Positions 16,911-26,478 of a stretch of 44,712 nt of DNA are shown here, in pieces; position 1 is the first letter of the stretch; each line of letters opens with the position of its first letter. The DNA is taken from positions 1-44,712 of the forward strand of contig CAJFOT010000126.1 in the NCBI GenBank assembly GCA_904397815.1, in the 5' to 3' direction. Source of the DNA: Candidatus Paralachnospira sangeri. Its GTDB lineage: Bacteria; Bacillota; Clostridia; Lachnospirales; Lachnospiraceae. The notes beneath the pieces are model-generated. The model was not told the DNA's origin, searched no databases, and saw nothing but the letters and a program-made list of their open reading frames with translations. Made by a program: the position numbers and the translations under genes.

Positions 16911-17759
16911 TTAAATAACTGCTTTTAGTCTATCACAGGAGGGTGAAGAATTCAATTTTTCTTTTCTGCCGGATGTACCTGTCAGAATCTCCACATAATC
17001 GCCACCCAGGGCGTGGATTTCCTTCAGTGCCCGCTTCAGAATGCCGGCAGTCTTAACCTGAAAGGCTGCCTGGCCGGAAATATCGATGTGATAGGCCCCT
17101 GCCTTCATCTGCCGGTAAAGCTCATGAATGTCCCTGATATCTTCCGGGAAAACTGTGGCAACACACCCATACTGAACCGCCTGATGGGTGTCGCTGCCTG
17201 CCACCACCGGCCTGCCCAGCAGTCTGCCCAGGCTGCAGGTCAGCTGTTCGGCGCGGCTCCTGTTTTCCGCCACATCCTTTCCGTTCAGATCCAGGAAATC
17301 CAGCTTCCGCAGCTCTTCCTCCGGCAGTTGGGGGATATGGCCGCCGGCTCTGTAGGGATGGGCAGCTCCCACCAGAACATCATACTCCCGGAACAGGGCC
17401 ATCAGATCATGAAAGGGAAGAAAATTTCCCGGTTCTTTATGGGGCTCCAGCCTCCGATTCAGCTCCAAAATCGTCTCGGCCGCGCCCAGCGTCAGGATAT
17501 GCCCGCCTTCTGCGATGTCAGTCTCCATCCCGGGGAAAATGCGCAGCCCATTTTCCAGCACCAGGGTATCCCCCTCATTTCTGCCGGTTTTCATCAGATA
17601 ACCGTACAGCTCATCAAACTGCAGGGTATTAAAATGTTCTGTCAGACACAGAGCGTCCAGCCCTGCGTTTTTCGCCTCACAAAACAGCCAATCCGTATAT
17701 TCTGTGGAAAACGGCAGCCGTTTCGCCAGTTTTCCATGTGTGTGGAAATCCAGTTTCAA
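16911..17759 (-). CDS. PHP-domain metal-dependent phosphoesterase/hydrolase
   Basis: The 282-residue protein has the PHP metal-binding motifs: DFHTHG at residues 4-9, LTEHFN (about 40-45), the PGMETDI segment (about 75-81), GAAHPYRAGGHIP (about 131-143) and GSDTHQA (about 193-199). It resembles histidinol-phosphatase-like or PHP phosphoesterase proteins; the substrate is not evident. The start is TTG at 17759, with AGAGG about 8 nt upstream; the ATG just before it is out of frame. It follows ecfT by about 100 bp on the same strand, so it may belong to the ECF transporter operon and process the imported compound. That link is inference. Confidence 0.8.
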   Translation of the reverse strand: MKLDFHTHGKLAKRLPFSTEYTDWLFCEAKNAGLDALCLTEHFNTLQFDELYGYLMKTGRNEGDTLVLENGLRIFPGMETDIAEGGHILTLGAAETILELNRRLEPHKEPGNFLPFHDLMALFREYDVLVGAAHPYRAGGHIPQLPEEELRKLDFLDLNGKDVAENRSRAEQLTCSLGRLLGRPVVAGSDTHQAVQYGCVATVFPEDIRDIHELYRQMKAGAYHIDISGQAAFQVKTAGILKRALKEIHALGGDYVEILTGTSGRKEKLNSSPSCDRLKAVI

Positions 17760-17859
17760 TTCTCATACCTCTTTTTCTAAAAATCTGTCCGGGTCAAAGG
17801 ACCCGCCTCCCCCGCTTATCACTCTTTTCCATATAAGACAGGGGACTTGCCTGAATCGG

Positions 17860-18699
17860 TTAAAAAACCGTGGACGCCAGAAGAGAAAGGGCGATCCACA
17901 GAAAAGACACTGCCAGAAACAGCATGTCATTGTAGGTGACCTTTAAAGATGCCAGCTTCATTTTCTTCACTTCTTTGTTGACCGCCGCATACCGGTAGCC
18001 TTTGATCTCCAGGGCTTCCACCGTTGTTCTGGAACGCTTCGCCGTGTTTAGCATCAGCGGATAGAAGGAAAGCATGATGATCTTCACTTGATAGATCAGA
18101 TACCTGACCTTGCCTGTCAGCGTGTCATGGGCCGGCGGATTGCCCCGCATCCGGTAGGACAACAGGATATTCTGAAACTCCTCCAGCAGCATAGGCAGCA
18201 TCCGATAGGCATAGGATATGGAAAAGGAAAGCCGCTCCGGGCATCCGTACCACATCAGACCATTGGAGAGCCTGTCCGGATCCAGCCCGGAAAATACAGT
18301 GATGGACGCCAGGGAACAGGTGGCCACCTTCAGCGTCAGGATCAGCAGTGGCATCACCGTCGACCCGTTTCCGCCAAAAAACATGGATACAATCAGCAGA
18401 TACCCGGTCTGTGTAAATACCCCCACACCAAACAGCAGAAGCACCAGCCCCGCCACCCGAGCCAGCATGGTTGTTGCCAGCACCAGAAGAAAGCAGGCCG
18501 CCAGAAACCACAGGCTGCCGGTAAACCAGGGCAGGAAGCCGATTACCACATACCACAGCAGCAGTACCCGGGGATCCAGGCCCGCGATCACCGTATCATC
18601 ATTGCCATAGGCGTTTTTCAGCACCTGCCCCCGCAGAAAATCAATGGACAGCTTATCCAGAATATTTTCGGCCAGCTTGGCTTTTATTTTCTCCGTCAT
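17860..18699 (-). CDS. ecfT: ECF transporter transmembrane (T) component
   Basis: A 279-residue EcfT/CbiQ-family protein with about five to six hydrophobic segments. It has the cytoplasmic coupling-helix motifs SYRMRGNPP (about 186-194) and EALEIKGYR (about 235-243); the second has Lys where Arg is usual in the Ala-Arg-Gly motif. It should couple the ATPase to the substrate-binding S protein. Gene order S-A-T on one strand shows a complete importer with a dedicated, not shared, T component. GGAGGGAGG lies before the ATG. A GC hairpin separates it from the ATPase gene. Confidence 0.88.
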   Translation of the reverse strand: MTEKIKAKLAENILDKLSIDFLRGQVLKNAYGNDDTVIAGLDPRVLLLWYVVIGFLPWFTGSLWFLAACFLLVLATTMLARVAGLVLLLFGVGVFTQTGYLLIVSMFFGGNGSTVMPLLILTLKVATCSLASITVFSGLDPDRLSNGLMWYGCPERLSFSISYAYRMLPMLLEEFQNILLSYRMRGNPPAHDTLTGKVRYLIYQVKIIMLSFYPLMLNTAKRSRTTVEALEIKGYRYAAVNKEVKKMKLASLKVTYNDMLFLAVSFLWIALSLLASTVF

Positions 18700-18713
18700 T
18701 GTTTCCTCCCTCC

Positions 18714-18732
18714 TGACGCGCTTGCCGCGTCA
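18714..18732. other. Stem-loop between ecfA and ecfT
   Basis: A perfect 7-bp stem TGACGCG (18714-18720) / CGCGTCA (18726-18732) with loop CTTGC lies 15 bp upstream of the ecfT start. No T-run follows. It may adjust translation or mRNA stability of ecfT relative to the ATPase. Confidence 0.4.
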
Positions 18733-18787
18733 TCAGGGCAGATTTTAAAATTCACTTTCAAACTCAAACTTTATCCCTCCTGATTAA

Positions 18788-20521
18788 TTATGCCCGGACT
18801 GGCCGGAATCCCCGCAGAAACTCATCAACAGTATAGCACCTGGCATCCTGATCCAGCGCCCGCCCCATGGCAAAGATCTCTGGCGGACGAATGCCCACTG
18901 TCTCTGTCAGCGCCCAGTCGCTGAAAATCCGGTCTCTCCCGCCGTCAGCAGCCACCACCCCTCTGTCCAGGACAATGATTCTGTCTGCCCAGCCGCAGAC
19001 CAGCTGCATATCATGGGTAGCGATCACGACCGTTTCCGTTATCCCTTTAATATCATTTAATGTCTCCACAATCTCTCTGCGGGTGGCAATATCCAGATTG
19101 GCAGTAGGCTCATCCAGCAGCAGAATTCCCGGATTCAGGGCGATGCCGATAGCCAGGCTGGCCCTTCTCATCTGCCCGCCTGACAGCAGCCGTCCGTCCC
19201 TGTCTCCCAGATGTGTCAGGCGAAACCGTTCCAGCAGCGCTTCCGTCCGCTCCCTCCAGTCCGCCCTTCCCCGCACTTCCATCGCATAGGCGATATCCGC
19301 CCGGATCGAATCTTTAATAAACATATCCTCGGGATTCTGATAAACCAGGGAAACCTTCTCCGACAGATTTTCTGTTCTTCTGTCCCGGATGCTTTCTCCC
19401 TCCAGCAGGATATCTCCCTTCTTCGGCTTCAGAAGTCCCACAGCCATCTTCATCAGCGTCGATTTTCCCGCGCCGTTGGAGCCGATCAGGGCCACTTTCT
19501 CACCCCGCGCCACGTCCAGATTCAGACCGCGGAATACCTGGCGGGGTTCTCCCTTCACAGACCGGTAGGAAACCGACACATCCCGGAACTGAATCGCCGG
19601 CTCTCTGTCCGCTTCTTTCTTTCCGGTTTTCTCTTCAGATTTTTCCCCGTACTTCCCGCCGGTTCCGCCCTGCGGCTGATAGCAGAGTCCGCCAAAGGCT
19701 TTCTTTCCTTCCTCCACGGTGGTGGGAAGAGGCTGTCCCTGGGGCAGGCGGCCTTCCCGCTCCATCCGGTCTGCGGCAATGGTAACCTGGGGTGGAAAAA
19801 TCTGACAGGCCTCCAGCTCCTCCACCCGCCGCAGTGCCCGGTCTGTGGGAAGCTTCCAGGCAATGCCGCCGTCTTTCATCAGCATCACATGACGGCAGTA
19901 ATCGGCAATATATTCTGTATGATGTTCAATGACAATAATTGTTTTTCCATATTTTTCATTCAGTTCCCGCAGCACGCCGTAGATTCTGTCGGCGTGGGCG
20001 GGATCCAGCTGGGCAATGGGCTCATCCAGAATCAGCACATCCGGCCGGAGAGCCACTGCACCCGCCAGCGCCAGCAGATGGGTCTGGCCTCCGGAGAGCT
20101 GCCAGATATAATCTGACTCCCGCCCTGCCAGTCCGCACATGGCCAGGGCTTCCCTGCCCCGCTCCTGGTAATCCGCCATGGCATAATTCAGACAGGCATA
20201 GGAAGCGTCATCCAGAACAGTGGGACGCACAATCTGATTTTCAAAATCCTGATAGACATACCCCACCTTACAGGCCAGCGTTCCCACATCCGCCTCCAGC
20301 GTGTTCACGCCCTCTATCTCCACAGCGCCCTCAAAATCACCGGTGATAAAATGGGGAATCAGGCCGTTGAGCACCTTACAGAAGGTGGACTTTCCGCATC
20401 CATTATTTCCTACAATCGCCAGAAAATCTCCCTTTTCTATCTCTGCGGAAATATTTTTCAGGATCGGTTCTTCGGCACCTGGGTATGTATAGGTCAGGTT
20501 CCTGATCTCGATGATATTCAT
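18788..20521 (-). CDS. ECF transporter ATP-binding protein, two fused ATPase domains
   Basis: The 577-residue protein carries two ABC ATPase domains in tandem. The first has Walker A GNNGCGKST (K44), signature LSGGQ (about 141) and Walker B VLILDEP. The second has Walker A GSNGAGKST (K353), signature LSGGQMRR and ILLLDEPT. A charged linker of about 60 residues (about 250-310; Gly/Lys/Glu-rich) joins them. One chain thus replaces the usual EcfA1-EcfA2 pair, as in YkoD-like proteins. It overlaps the S gene by 4 bp (ATGA) and precedes ecfT. Both domains look catalytically intact. Confidence 0.92.
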   Translation of the reverse strand: MNIIEIRNLTYTYPGAEEPILKNISAEIEKGDFLAIVGNNGCGKSTFCKVLNGLIPHFITGDFEGAVEIEGVNTLEADVGTLACKVGYVYQDFENQIVRPTVLDDASYACLNYAMADYQERGREALAMCGLAGRESDYIWQLSGGQTHLLALAGAVALRPDVLILDEPIAQLDPAHADRIYGVLRELNEKYGKTIIVIEHHTEYIADYCRHVMLMKDGGIAWKLPTDRALRRVEELEACQIFPPQVTIAADRMEREGRLPQGQPLPTTVEEGKKAFGGLCYQPQGGTGGKYGEKSEEKTGKKEADREPAIQFRDVSVSYRSVKGEPRQVFRGLNLDVARGEKVALIGSNGAGKSTLMKMAVGLLKPKKGDILLEGESIRDRRTENLSEKVSLVYQNPEDMFIKDSIRADIAYAMEVRGRADWRERTEALLERFRLTHLGDRDGRLLSGGQMRRASLAIGIALNPGILLLDEPTANLDIATRREIVETLNDIKGITETVVIATHDMQLVCGWADRIIVLDRGVVAADGGRDRIFSDWALTETVGIRPPEIFAMGRALDQDARCYTVDEFLRGFRPVRA

Positions 20522-21366
20522 GCCTTTTCTGCCATTCCCTTCCCCGCTTTGCCGCGCAGAACTGCCAGGACAATCACCGCTGCCAGGGCGGCCACCACCA
20601 TGCCCGCGGCCAGAGCAGTGCCGCTCTCAGCCCATTCTGCCTCCCACTCAATCAGCGGCATCCCGCCGGTAGCCAGCAGTTCTGCTCCCGCAGCCGCGGC
20701 AAAAGCGATGGCAGCGCCGATTACGACTCTGAGGCTGATGCCGCCCAGTCCGGTTTTTTCGTCTCTGGGGCGCATTCCCAGCAGAGGCTCGATCTTTCCG
20801 TACAGCTTCGGCACCAGATACAGAGTGGGCAGCAGACAGAACAGAATGCCGGAGAAGAGCAGGTCGTTCAGAAAGGCAAAGCCTTCTGTGGCAAACACAC
20901 TCTGGGGAAGCCCGGCCACCGCCTCAAAATCCTCCACCGCAAGCTGCACCTTCAGAATATCCACGATGGTGCCCATCAGCAGCTGAAGTCCGGTTCCTGT
21001 CATCGCCGCAATGCCGACCATCCTGCAATTTTTCGGGTTTTTCACCATCCGTCCGGCCACAAATACGCCGATGGTGACCGTCAGAAATTTTTCCAGTTCT
21101 CCCAGGCCGCCGAACTGTCCCAGCATAATTTCACTGAATACCAGCTCTCCGGTAGCAGCTCCCAGCGCCGCCGCCATCGGGTCAAAAAGCATGGCCAGGG
21201 TCAGGGGAATAAAGAGAAAATATTCCACGGAAAATTCCACCACGCCAATCTGATATGACGGGATCAGCTCTGTAAAAAGAGTTGCCAGCCCGTATAAAGC
21301 CATTGTCAGCACAAAAATCATCAGTTTCTGAGACTGGGTCGCAGTCTGCTTTTTTCCAAGTTCCAT
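20518..21366 (-). CDS. ECF transporter substrate-binding (S) component, substrate unknown
   Basis: A 282-residue integral membrane protein with about six helices in the first 200 residues, then an extra C-terminal region with two further hydrophobic helices (about 208-228 and 248-270). The position, overlapping the fused ATPase gene by 4 bp with ecfT next, marks it as the substrate-specific subunit. The segment EYFLFIPLTLAMLFDPMAAA followed by LGAATGELVFSE is typical of S components in general terms. It is longer than the usual ~180-200 residues. I cannot assign the vitamin or metal; no riboswitch was recognised upstream. AGGAGG-like CTGGAGG precedes the ATG. Confidence 0.75.
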   Translation of the reverse strand: MELGKKQTATQSQKLMIFVLTMALYGLATLFTELIPSYQIGVVEFSVEYFLFIPLTLAMLFDPMAAALGAATGELVFSEIMLGQFGGLGELEKFLTVTIGVFVAGRMVKNPKNCRMVGIAAMTGTGLQLLMGTIVDILKVQLAVEDFEAVAGLPQSVFATEGFAFLNDLLFSGILFCLLPTLYLVPKLYGKIEPLLGMRPRDEKTGLGGISLRVVIGAAIAFAAAAGAELLATGGMPLIEWEAEWAESGTALAAGMVVAALAAVIVLAVLRGKAGKGMAEKA

Positions 21367-21445
21367 AACAGTGAACCTCCAGTATTGTTTCTCATTTCTT
21401 ATTTGCAGCCTTATTGTACTGCATTTACTGTTATGAAAGAGATAA

Positions 21446-21508
21446 GGAAATGTAAAATTGAAATTAAATTTTCTGTTATTATTAAAATGTAATTTTTATT
21501 TCATTTCC
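21446..21508. other. AT-rich inverted repeat between divergent ecfS and response-regulator genes
   Basis: Imperfect arms at about 21446-21472 (starting GGAAATGTAAAATT) and 21484-21508 (ending TTTCATTTCC) flank a short spacer. This is the most AT-rich stretch between the two operons. It could hold the ecfS promoter and a regulator site; a minus-strand TTTACA-17-TAACAG is possible near 21430-21460 but weak. Confidence 0.3.
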
Positions 21509-21549
21509 AGTTTTTTCTGACCGGCATTCCCCACAGCGGCCATTCCTCC

Positions 21550-21578
21550 TTGTCCTGACCGGCGAACTGGATTATAAT
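21550..21578 (+). promoter_or_regulatory. Promoter of the two-component/ABC operon
   Basis: TTGTCC (21550-21555), 17 bp, perfect TATAAT (21573-21578), followed by GAGGAGG (21589-21595) and the response-regulator ATG at 21602. The leader is very short, about 18 nt after the -10. Confidence 0.7.
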
Positions 21579-21601
21579 GGTCTGAACGAGGAGGTACTGT
21601 T

Positions 21602-22300
21602 ATGAAACAGATTTTTTTCGTGGAGGATGATCTGAGTTTAATCAGCGGTCTTTCCTTCGCCCTGGAGAAACAGGGCTATCAGACAGACATCGCCCGGACT
21701 GTCCTGGAGGCAAGGCAGCTGTGGCAGAAGAAAGCCTATGACCTGGTGGTGCTGGATGTCTCCCTGCCGGACGGCTCCGGATATGATCTGTGCCGGGAAA
21801 TCCGCCGCACCTCCCCTGTCCCCATCATCTTTCTCACCGCGGCAGATGAGGAAACCGATATGATTATGGGGCTGGATATCGGCGGGGATGATTACATTAC
21901 AAAGCCCTTTAAGCTGGCAGTGTTCCTGTCAAGGGTAAATGCCCTGCTGCGCAGAAGCGATCATTTCCGCCGGACGGAAACCCTGCTGTCTTCCAACGGC
22001 ATCCAGGCAGATCTGCTGAAAGGAATTGTCAGCAAAAAAGGAGTGCCGCTGGATCTGACCGCCGGCGAGCTGAAACTGCTCTGCCTGTTTATGAAAAATC
22101 CGGATATCGTCCTGTCACCGGAACAGATCCTGAACCGGCTCTGGGACCGGGACGGGCGTTATATTGACAACAGCACCCTGACCGTATACATTCGCCGCCT
22201 GCGGACGAAGATCGAGGACGATCCCGGCAGTCCCCGGTTCATCGTCACCGTCAGGCGCATGGGCTATAAGTGGAATACCACAGATGGGAGCAGGCCGTGA
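21602..22300 (+). CDS. OmpR-family response regulator
   Basis: A 232-residue response regulator. The receiver domain (1-115) has the acidic pair FVEDD, phosphoacceptor D52 in LDVSLPDGSGYDL, the threonine in FLTAADE and the lysine in ITKPF. A winged-helix DNA-binding domain follows (about 130-228), with LTAGELKLL, YIDNSTLTVYIRRLRTKIED and TVRRMGYKW. It overlaps the kinase gene by 4 bp and is followed by an ABC transporter, the arrangement of BceRS/VraRS-like peptide-detoxification systems. It likely activates the ABC genes downstream. Confidence 0.95.
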   Translation: MKQIFFVEDDLSLISGLSFALEKQGYQTDIARTVLEARQLWQKKAYDLVVLDVSLPDGSGYDLCREIRRTSPVPIIFLTAADEETDMIMGLDIGGDDYITKPFKLAVFLSRVNALLRRSDHFRRTETLLSSNGIQADLLKGIVSKKGVPLDLTAGELKLLCLFMKNPDIVLSPEQILNRLWDRDGRYIDNSTLTVYIRRLRTKIEDDPGSPRFIVTVRRMGYKWNTTDGSRP

Positions 22301-23334
22301 AAATATTTGTGAACAGAAAAATCAAGAGGCTTTTCTTCCAGGCGCTGCTGCCTGTTCTGGCCGGAGCCTTTCTTTCCGCTCTCTGCACAGCGCTGCAGCC
22401 TGATCGGGGTCCCCTGTGGATCGGGCTGTTCTCCGCGGCGGCGGCCATTTTTATTTTCACCGTTCTTTACCGCTATTTCCTGGAACAAAACCGGATCATG
22501 GAGGATGCCGCCTCCCAGGTCAGAAATTACATCGCTGGCGACCAGAGAGCCAGGATCTCCTGCAACGAGGAGGGACAGCTGTACCGTCTCTTCCACGAGG
22601 TCAATTCCCTGGTCTCCATCCTGAACGCCCATGCGGAAAATGAAAGCCGCTCCAGACAGTTTATGAAGGATACCATCTCCGACATCTCCCACCAGCTGAA
22701 AACCCCTCTGGCCGCCCTCAATGTCTATAACGGCATTATCCAGGATGAGGCCGCAGACCTGGACACTGTCAGAGAATTTACCGCCCTGTCAGAACAGGAG
22801 CTGGACCGGATCGGGACCCTGGTGCAGAACCTGCTGAAGATTACCCGGCTGGACGCGGGAACCCTGGTAATGCAAAAGGCGCCGGAACCGGTTTCAGAAA
22901 TGATGGAGGATATCCGGCGGCATTTCGCCTACCGGGCAGCTCAGGAAGGAAAATCCCTGGCTCTGTCCGGCAGTGACGGCATCACCCTGGTCTGCGACCG
23001 CGGCTGGCTGACAGAGGCCATCAGCAACATTGTGAAAAACGCCTTCGACCATACGGAAAAAGACGGCGACATCTGTCTGTCCTGGCGGTCCTTCGCCTCT
23101 GCCGTCCAGATCACGGTCTCCGACAATGGCAAAGGCATCCACCCGGAGGATCTGCCCCACATTTTCAAGCGGTTTTACCGGAGCCGCTTCTCATCCGACA
23201 CCAGGGGCATCGGCCTGGGGCTGCCTCTGGCCAAAGCGATCGTGGAAGCACACAGCGGAACCATCGAGGCGGACAGTATCCTGGGCGCAGGCGCCACATT
23301 TACCATTACTTTTCTGATTCCTACAAAATTGTAG
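22297..23334 (+). CDS. Sensor histidine kinase with short extracellular loop
   Basis: A 345-residue kinase starting at GTG 22297, which overlaps the response-regulator stop (GTGA) and has GGGAG upstream. Two helices near the N terminus (about 11-28 and 37-53) leave only about 10 residues outside, as in intramembrane-sensing kinases. A HAMP-like linker is followed by H132 in ISDISHQLKTPLAAL, then the N box NIVKNAFDH, G1 VSDNGKGIHPEDLPHIFKRF and G2 GIGLGLPLAKAI. With so little outside domain, sensing probably depends on the neighbouring ABC permease; that is inference from the BceS model. Confidence 0.93.
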   Translation: MKIFVNRKIKRLFFQALLPVLAGAFLSALCTALQPDRGPLWIGLFSAAAAIFIFTVLYRYFLEQNRIMEDAASQVRNYIAGDQRARISCNEEGQLYRLFHEVNSLVSILNAHAENESRSRQFMKDTISDISHQLKTPLAALNVYNGIIQDEAADLDTVREFTALSEQELDRIGTLVQNLLKITRLDAGTLVMQKAPEPVSEMMEDIRRHFAYRAAQEGKSLALSGSDGITLVCDRGWLTEAISNIVKNAFDHTEKDGDICLSWRSFASAVQITVSDNGKGIHPEDLPHIFKRFYRSRFSSDTRGIGLGLPLAKAIVEAHSGTIEADSILGAGATFTITFLIPTKL

Positions 23335-23460
23335 GCTTCCTGTCATATTCCAGTAGGGCTGGCGTGTTATCATTTTGAACAGATCAAAAAAGACTCCCGC
23401 CCCTTCAGGCGGCGAGCAGCAGATCATCATTTGACTGAATCAAAAAGAGGTGTAAATGTA

Positions 23461-24140
<680 letters not shown>

Positions 24141-24144
<4 letters not shown>

Positions 24145-25961
24145 AAAGCTATCTGAATCTGATCCCCATCTCCGCCAGAGTCCACAAGCGTCAGAACCGT
24201 ATGACCCGACTGTGCATCATTTTCGCCGTATTTATGGTGACGGCAGTATTCAGCATGGCCGAAATGGGAACCCGCATGGAACTGGACAGACTGTCTGACA
24301 AGCATCAGGGCTTCTCTTTACAGGACATCCTCAGCTCTACCATGGGTCAGTCTCTCTTTCTCGCTGCGGCAGTGCTGTTTGTCCTGATCCTGATCGCCGG
24401 CGTCCTGATGATTTCAGGCAGCATCAGCAGCAGTGTCGCCCAGAGAACCCGATTCTTCGGCATGATGCGCTGCATCGGCATGAGCCGGCAGCAGATTATC
24501 CGTTTCGTGCGGCTGGAGGCCCTGAACTGGTGCAAAACCGCGGTGCCCGCCGGCCTTATCCTGGGCATCCTGGTCAGCTGGATGATGTGCGCGGTTCTCC
24601 GCTTTCTCGTAGGTGAAGAATTCTCCGCCATCCCTCTTTTCGGGATCAGCGCCATCGGAATCGTAAGCGGCATTCTGATGGGCGTGGTCACAGTCCTGCT
24701 GGCCGCAGGCGCGCCGGCCAGGAGAGCCTCCCGCGTATCCCCCGCAGCAGCAGCCTCCGGCAATGACGGATACAGCGTCCCGGTGCATTCGCCGGCGAAG
24801 CACATCTTCCGGATTGACACCTCCCTGGGCATCCACCACGCCCTCTCGGCCAGGAAAAACCTGTTCCTGATCACCGGTTCCTTTGCCCTCAGTATTCTTC
24901 TGTTTCTGAGCTTTTCCGTCCTGGTGGAGTTCGTGGGCTGCCTGATGCCCCAGTCAGCCGCCGATTCCGACCTGGATATCGCCAGCGCTGACGGCTCCAA
25001 TTCCATCAGCTGCCAGCTGCCGGAAACCATCAGCGGCATGAACGGGGTAAAACGGGCCTACGGCCGCCGGAGCAGCTTCGATCTCGCCGCCGCTCTGAAC
25101 GATAACACCTCCGGCTCCGATACCGTTGACCTGATTTCCTTCGGGGATTTCGACCTGGAATGTCTGGAAAAAGACGGCATTCTCACCCGGGGCAGCGATC
25201 TGTCCCTGGTGTACGGGGACAGTTCCTTTGTGCTGGCCACATGGGATCCCTACAGCGACTGGGAGATCGGCGACACCATCCGGCTGGGAGAGGAAACCCT
25301 GGAAATCGCCGGCCTGCTGAAGTACGACCCCTTCAGCAGCGACGGCCTCACCAACGGCCAGATCACCCTGATCGCCTCTGATGAAACCTTCACCCGCCTG
25401 ACCGGCGTGACAGACTACTCCCTCGTCCTGGTGCAGACCGCCGGTGATGTGACCGATGAAGATGTGGAGGCAGTCCGCAGAGCCGCAGACAGTGAAGCCG
25501 GCTGCGCCTGCAATTTTAATGACAGAAGGGAACAGCGCACCTCCGGCACCTATACGGCATTTGTCGCCTGCGTCTACGGATTCCTGGCTATCATCACCCT
25601 GGTCACGGTACTGAACATCGTCAACAGCATCTCCATGAGCGTTTCCGCCAGAATCCGGCAGTACGGCGCCATGCGGGCCGTGGGGATGGACGGCCGTCAG
25701 GTCACCCGGATGATCGCCGCCGAAGCCTTCACCTACGCCTTCTGGGGCTGCGCCGTCGGCTGCGGGCTGGGCCTGCCCCTCCACCGGCTGCTGTACGGCT
25801 TCCTGATCACCGGCTACTTTCCTTACGCTGTCTGGAGCCTGCCCGTCGGCTCCCTGGCAGTGATTCTGTTGACCGTTATCTTTGCGGCAGCACTGGCCTC
25901 ATACGCGCCGGCGAAGCGGATCAGGGGGATTTCGGTGACAGAGACCATTAATGAGCTGTAA
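24141..25961 (+). CDS. FtsX-family ABC transporter permease
   Basis: A 606-residue permease with two FtsX-type domains. The first follows TM2 (SSSVAQRTRFFGMMRCIGMS, about 98-117). The second comes after a large extracellular domain (about 275-450): a transmembrane helix, then SMSVSARIRQYGAMRAVGMD (about 495-514) and two more helices. About eight transmembrane segments are visible. I start at ATG 24141, which overlaps the ATPase stop and has GGGAGGTG upstream. Together with the ATPase it should export or extract a peptide or lipid-like compound, and it probably signals to the two-component pair. It is not a full BceB (which has ten helices), so the substrate remains open. Confidence 0.9.
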
Positions 25962-25970
25962 CGGATGTGC

Positions 25971-26476
25971 CTTCGTTCAAAGCGCAGCAGGCGGGAGTAC
26001 GGACCGCCAGACGGGGACGCGGCTACAGGCCTTACAAAACTTTCATATTTTATGCAGCCCGGACGTTGTCAGACGCTGCAGACAGAGGCAAATGACGGCC
26101 AGGGAGCGGCGGGTGCCGGAGAGAAGGGCATTCCGGGGATGGGGGTGACAGCTGGACAGCTTTATTCCCGGTCTGAAAAGTTCTAACCATACAGGGCGGC
26201 GGGTTTGTGGAACCGGACTTATCTTCGCCGAAAGCCTGAAAGGCCTTCGCCTCAGTAAGCTCCTGAAAATCCGGCGTTGAGCGCCGGATTTTCTCCACAA
26301 ACCCGCCGCCCTGTATGCTAAGAACTTTTCGTCAGACCTCCATATGCTGTCCAGCTGTCACCCCCATCCCCGGAACGCCCTTCTCTCCGGCACCCGCCGC
26401 TCCCTGGCCGTCATTTGCCTCTGTCTGCAGCGTCTGATAATGTCCGGGCCGCATAAACCCCCCTGAACAAAAAATG
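25971..26476. repeat. Long palindromic element with a three-way-junction core, between convergent genes
   Basis: Outer arms 26050-26160 and 26346-26456 are 111 bp each with only four mismatches (all transitions). Inner arms 26171-26211 and 26294-26337 pair almost fully. The apex contains ACCGG, a hairpin closed by CTTA (26218-26221) and TAAG (26256-26259), and a perfect 12-bp hairpin with loop TTGAG (26265-26293) that abuts the outer stem without a linker. The element ends CCCCCTGAACAAAAAA at 26459-26474; its left side has CTTCGTTCAAAG at 25971-25982. It fills the whole gap between the permease (+) and GT (-) genes. No protein-coding gene is convincing here. Confidence 0.85.
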
Positions 26477-26478
26477 TT

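Noticed and set aside
21367-21601. Riboswitch upstream of the ECF S gene
   Set aside because: The leader is AT-rich and I could not find conserved cobalamin, TPP, FMN, preQ1 or other aptamer features; only a weak inverted repeat is visible.
26043-26300. Short open frames inside the long palindrome
   Set aside because: They run through the arms on both strands as a result of symmetry, lack ribosome sites and encode no recognisable protein.
26050-26456. Reading the palindrome as an insertion sequence, attC site or ordinary terminator
   Set aside because: No transposase is present, the apex is not an attC-like fold, and the size and double hairpin apex exceed any usual terminator, although a side role in termination remains possible.
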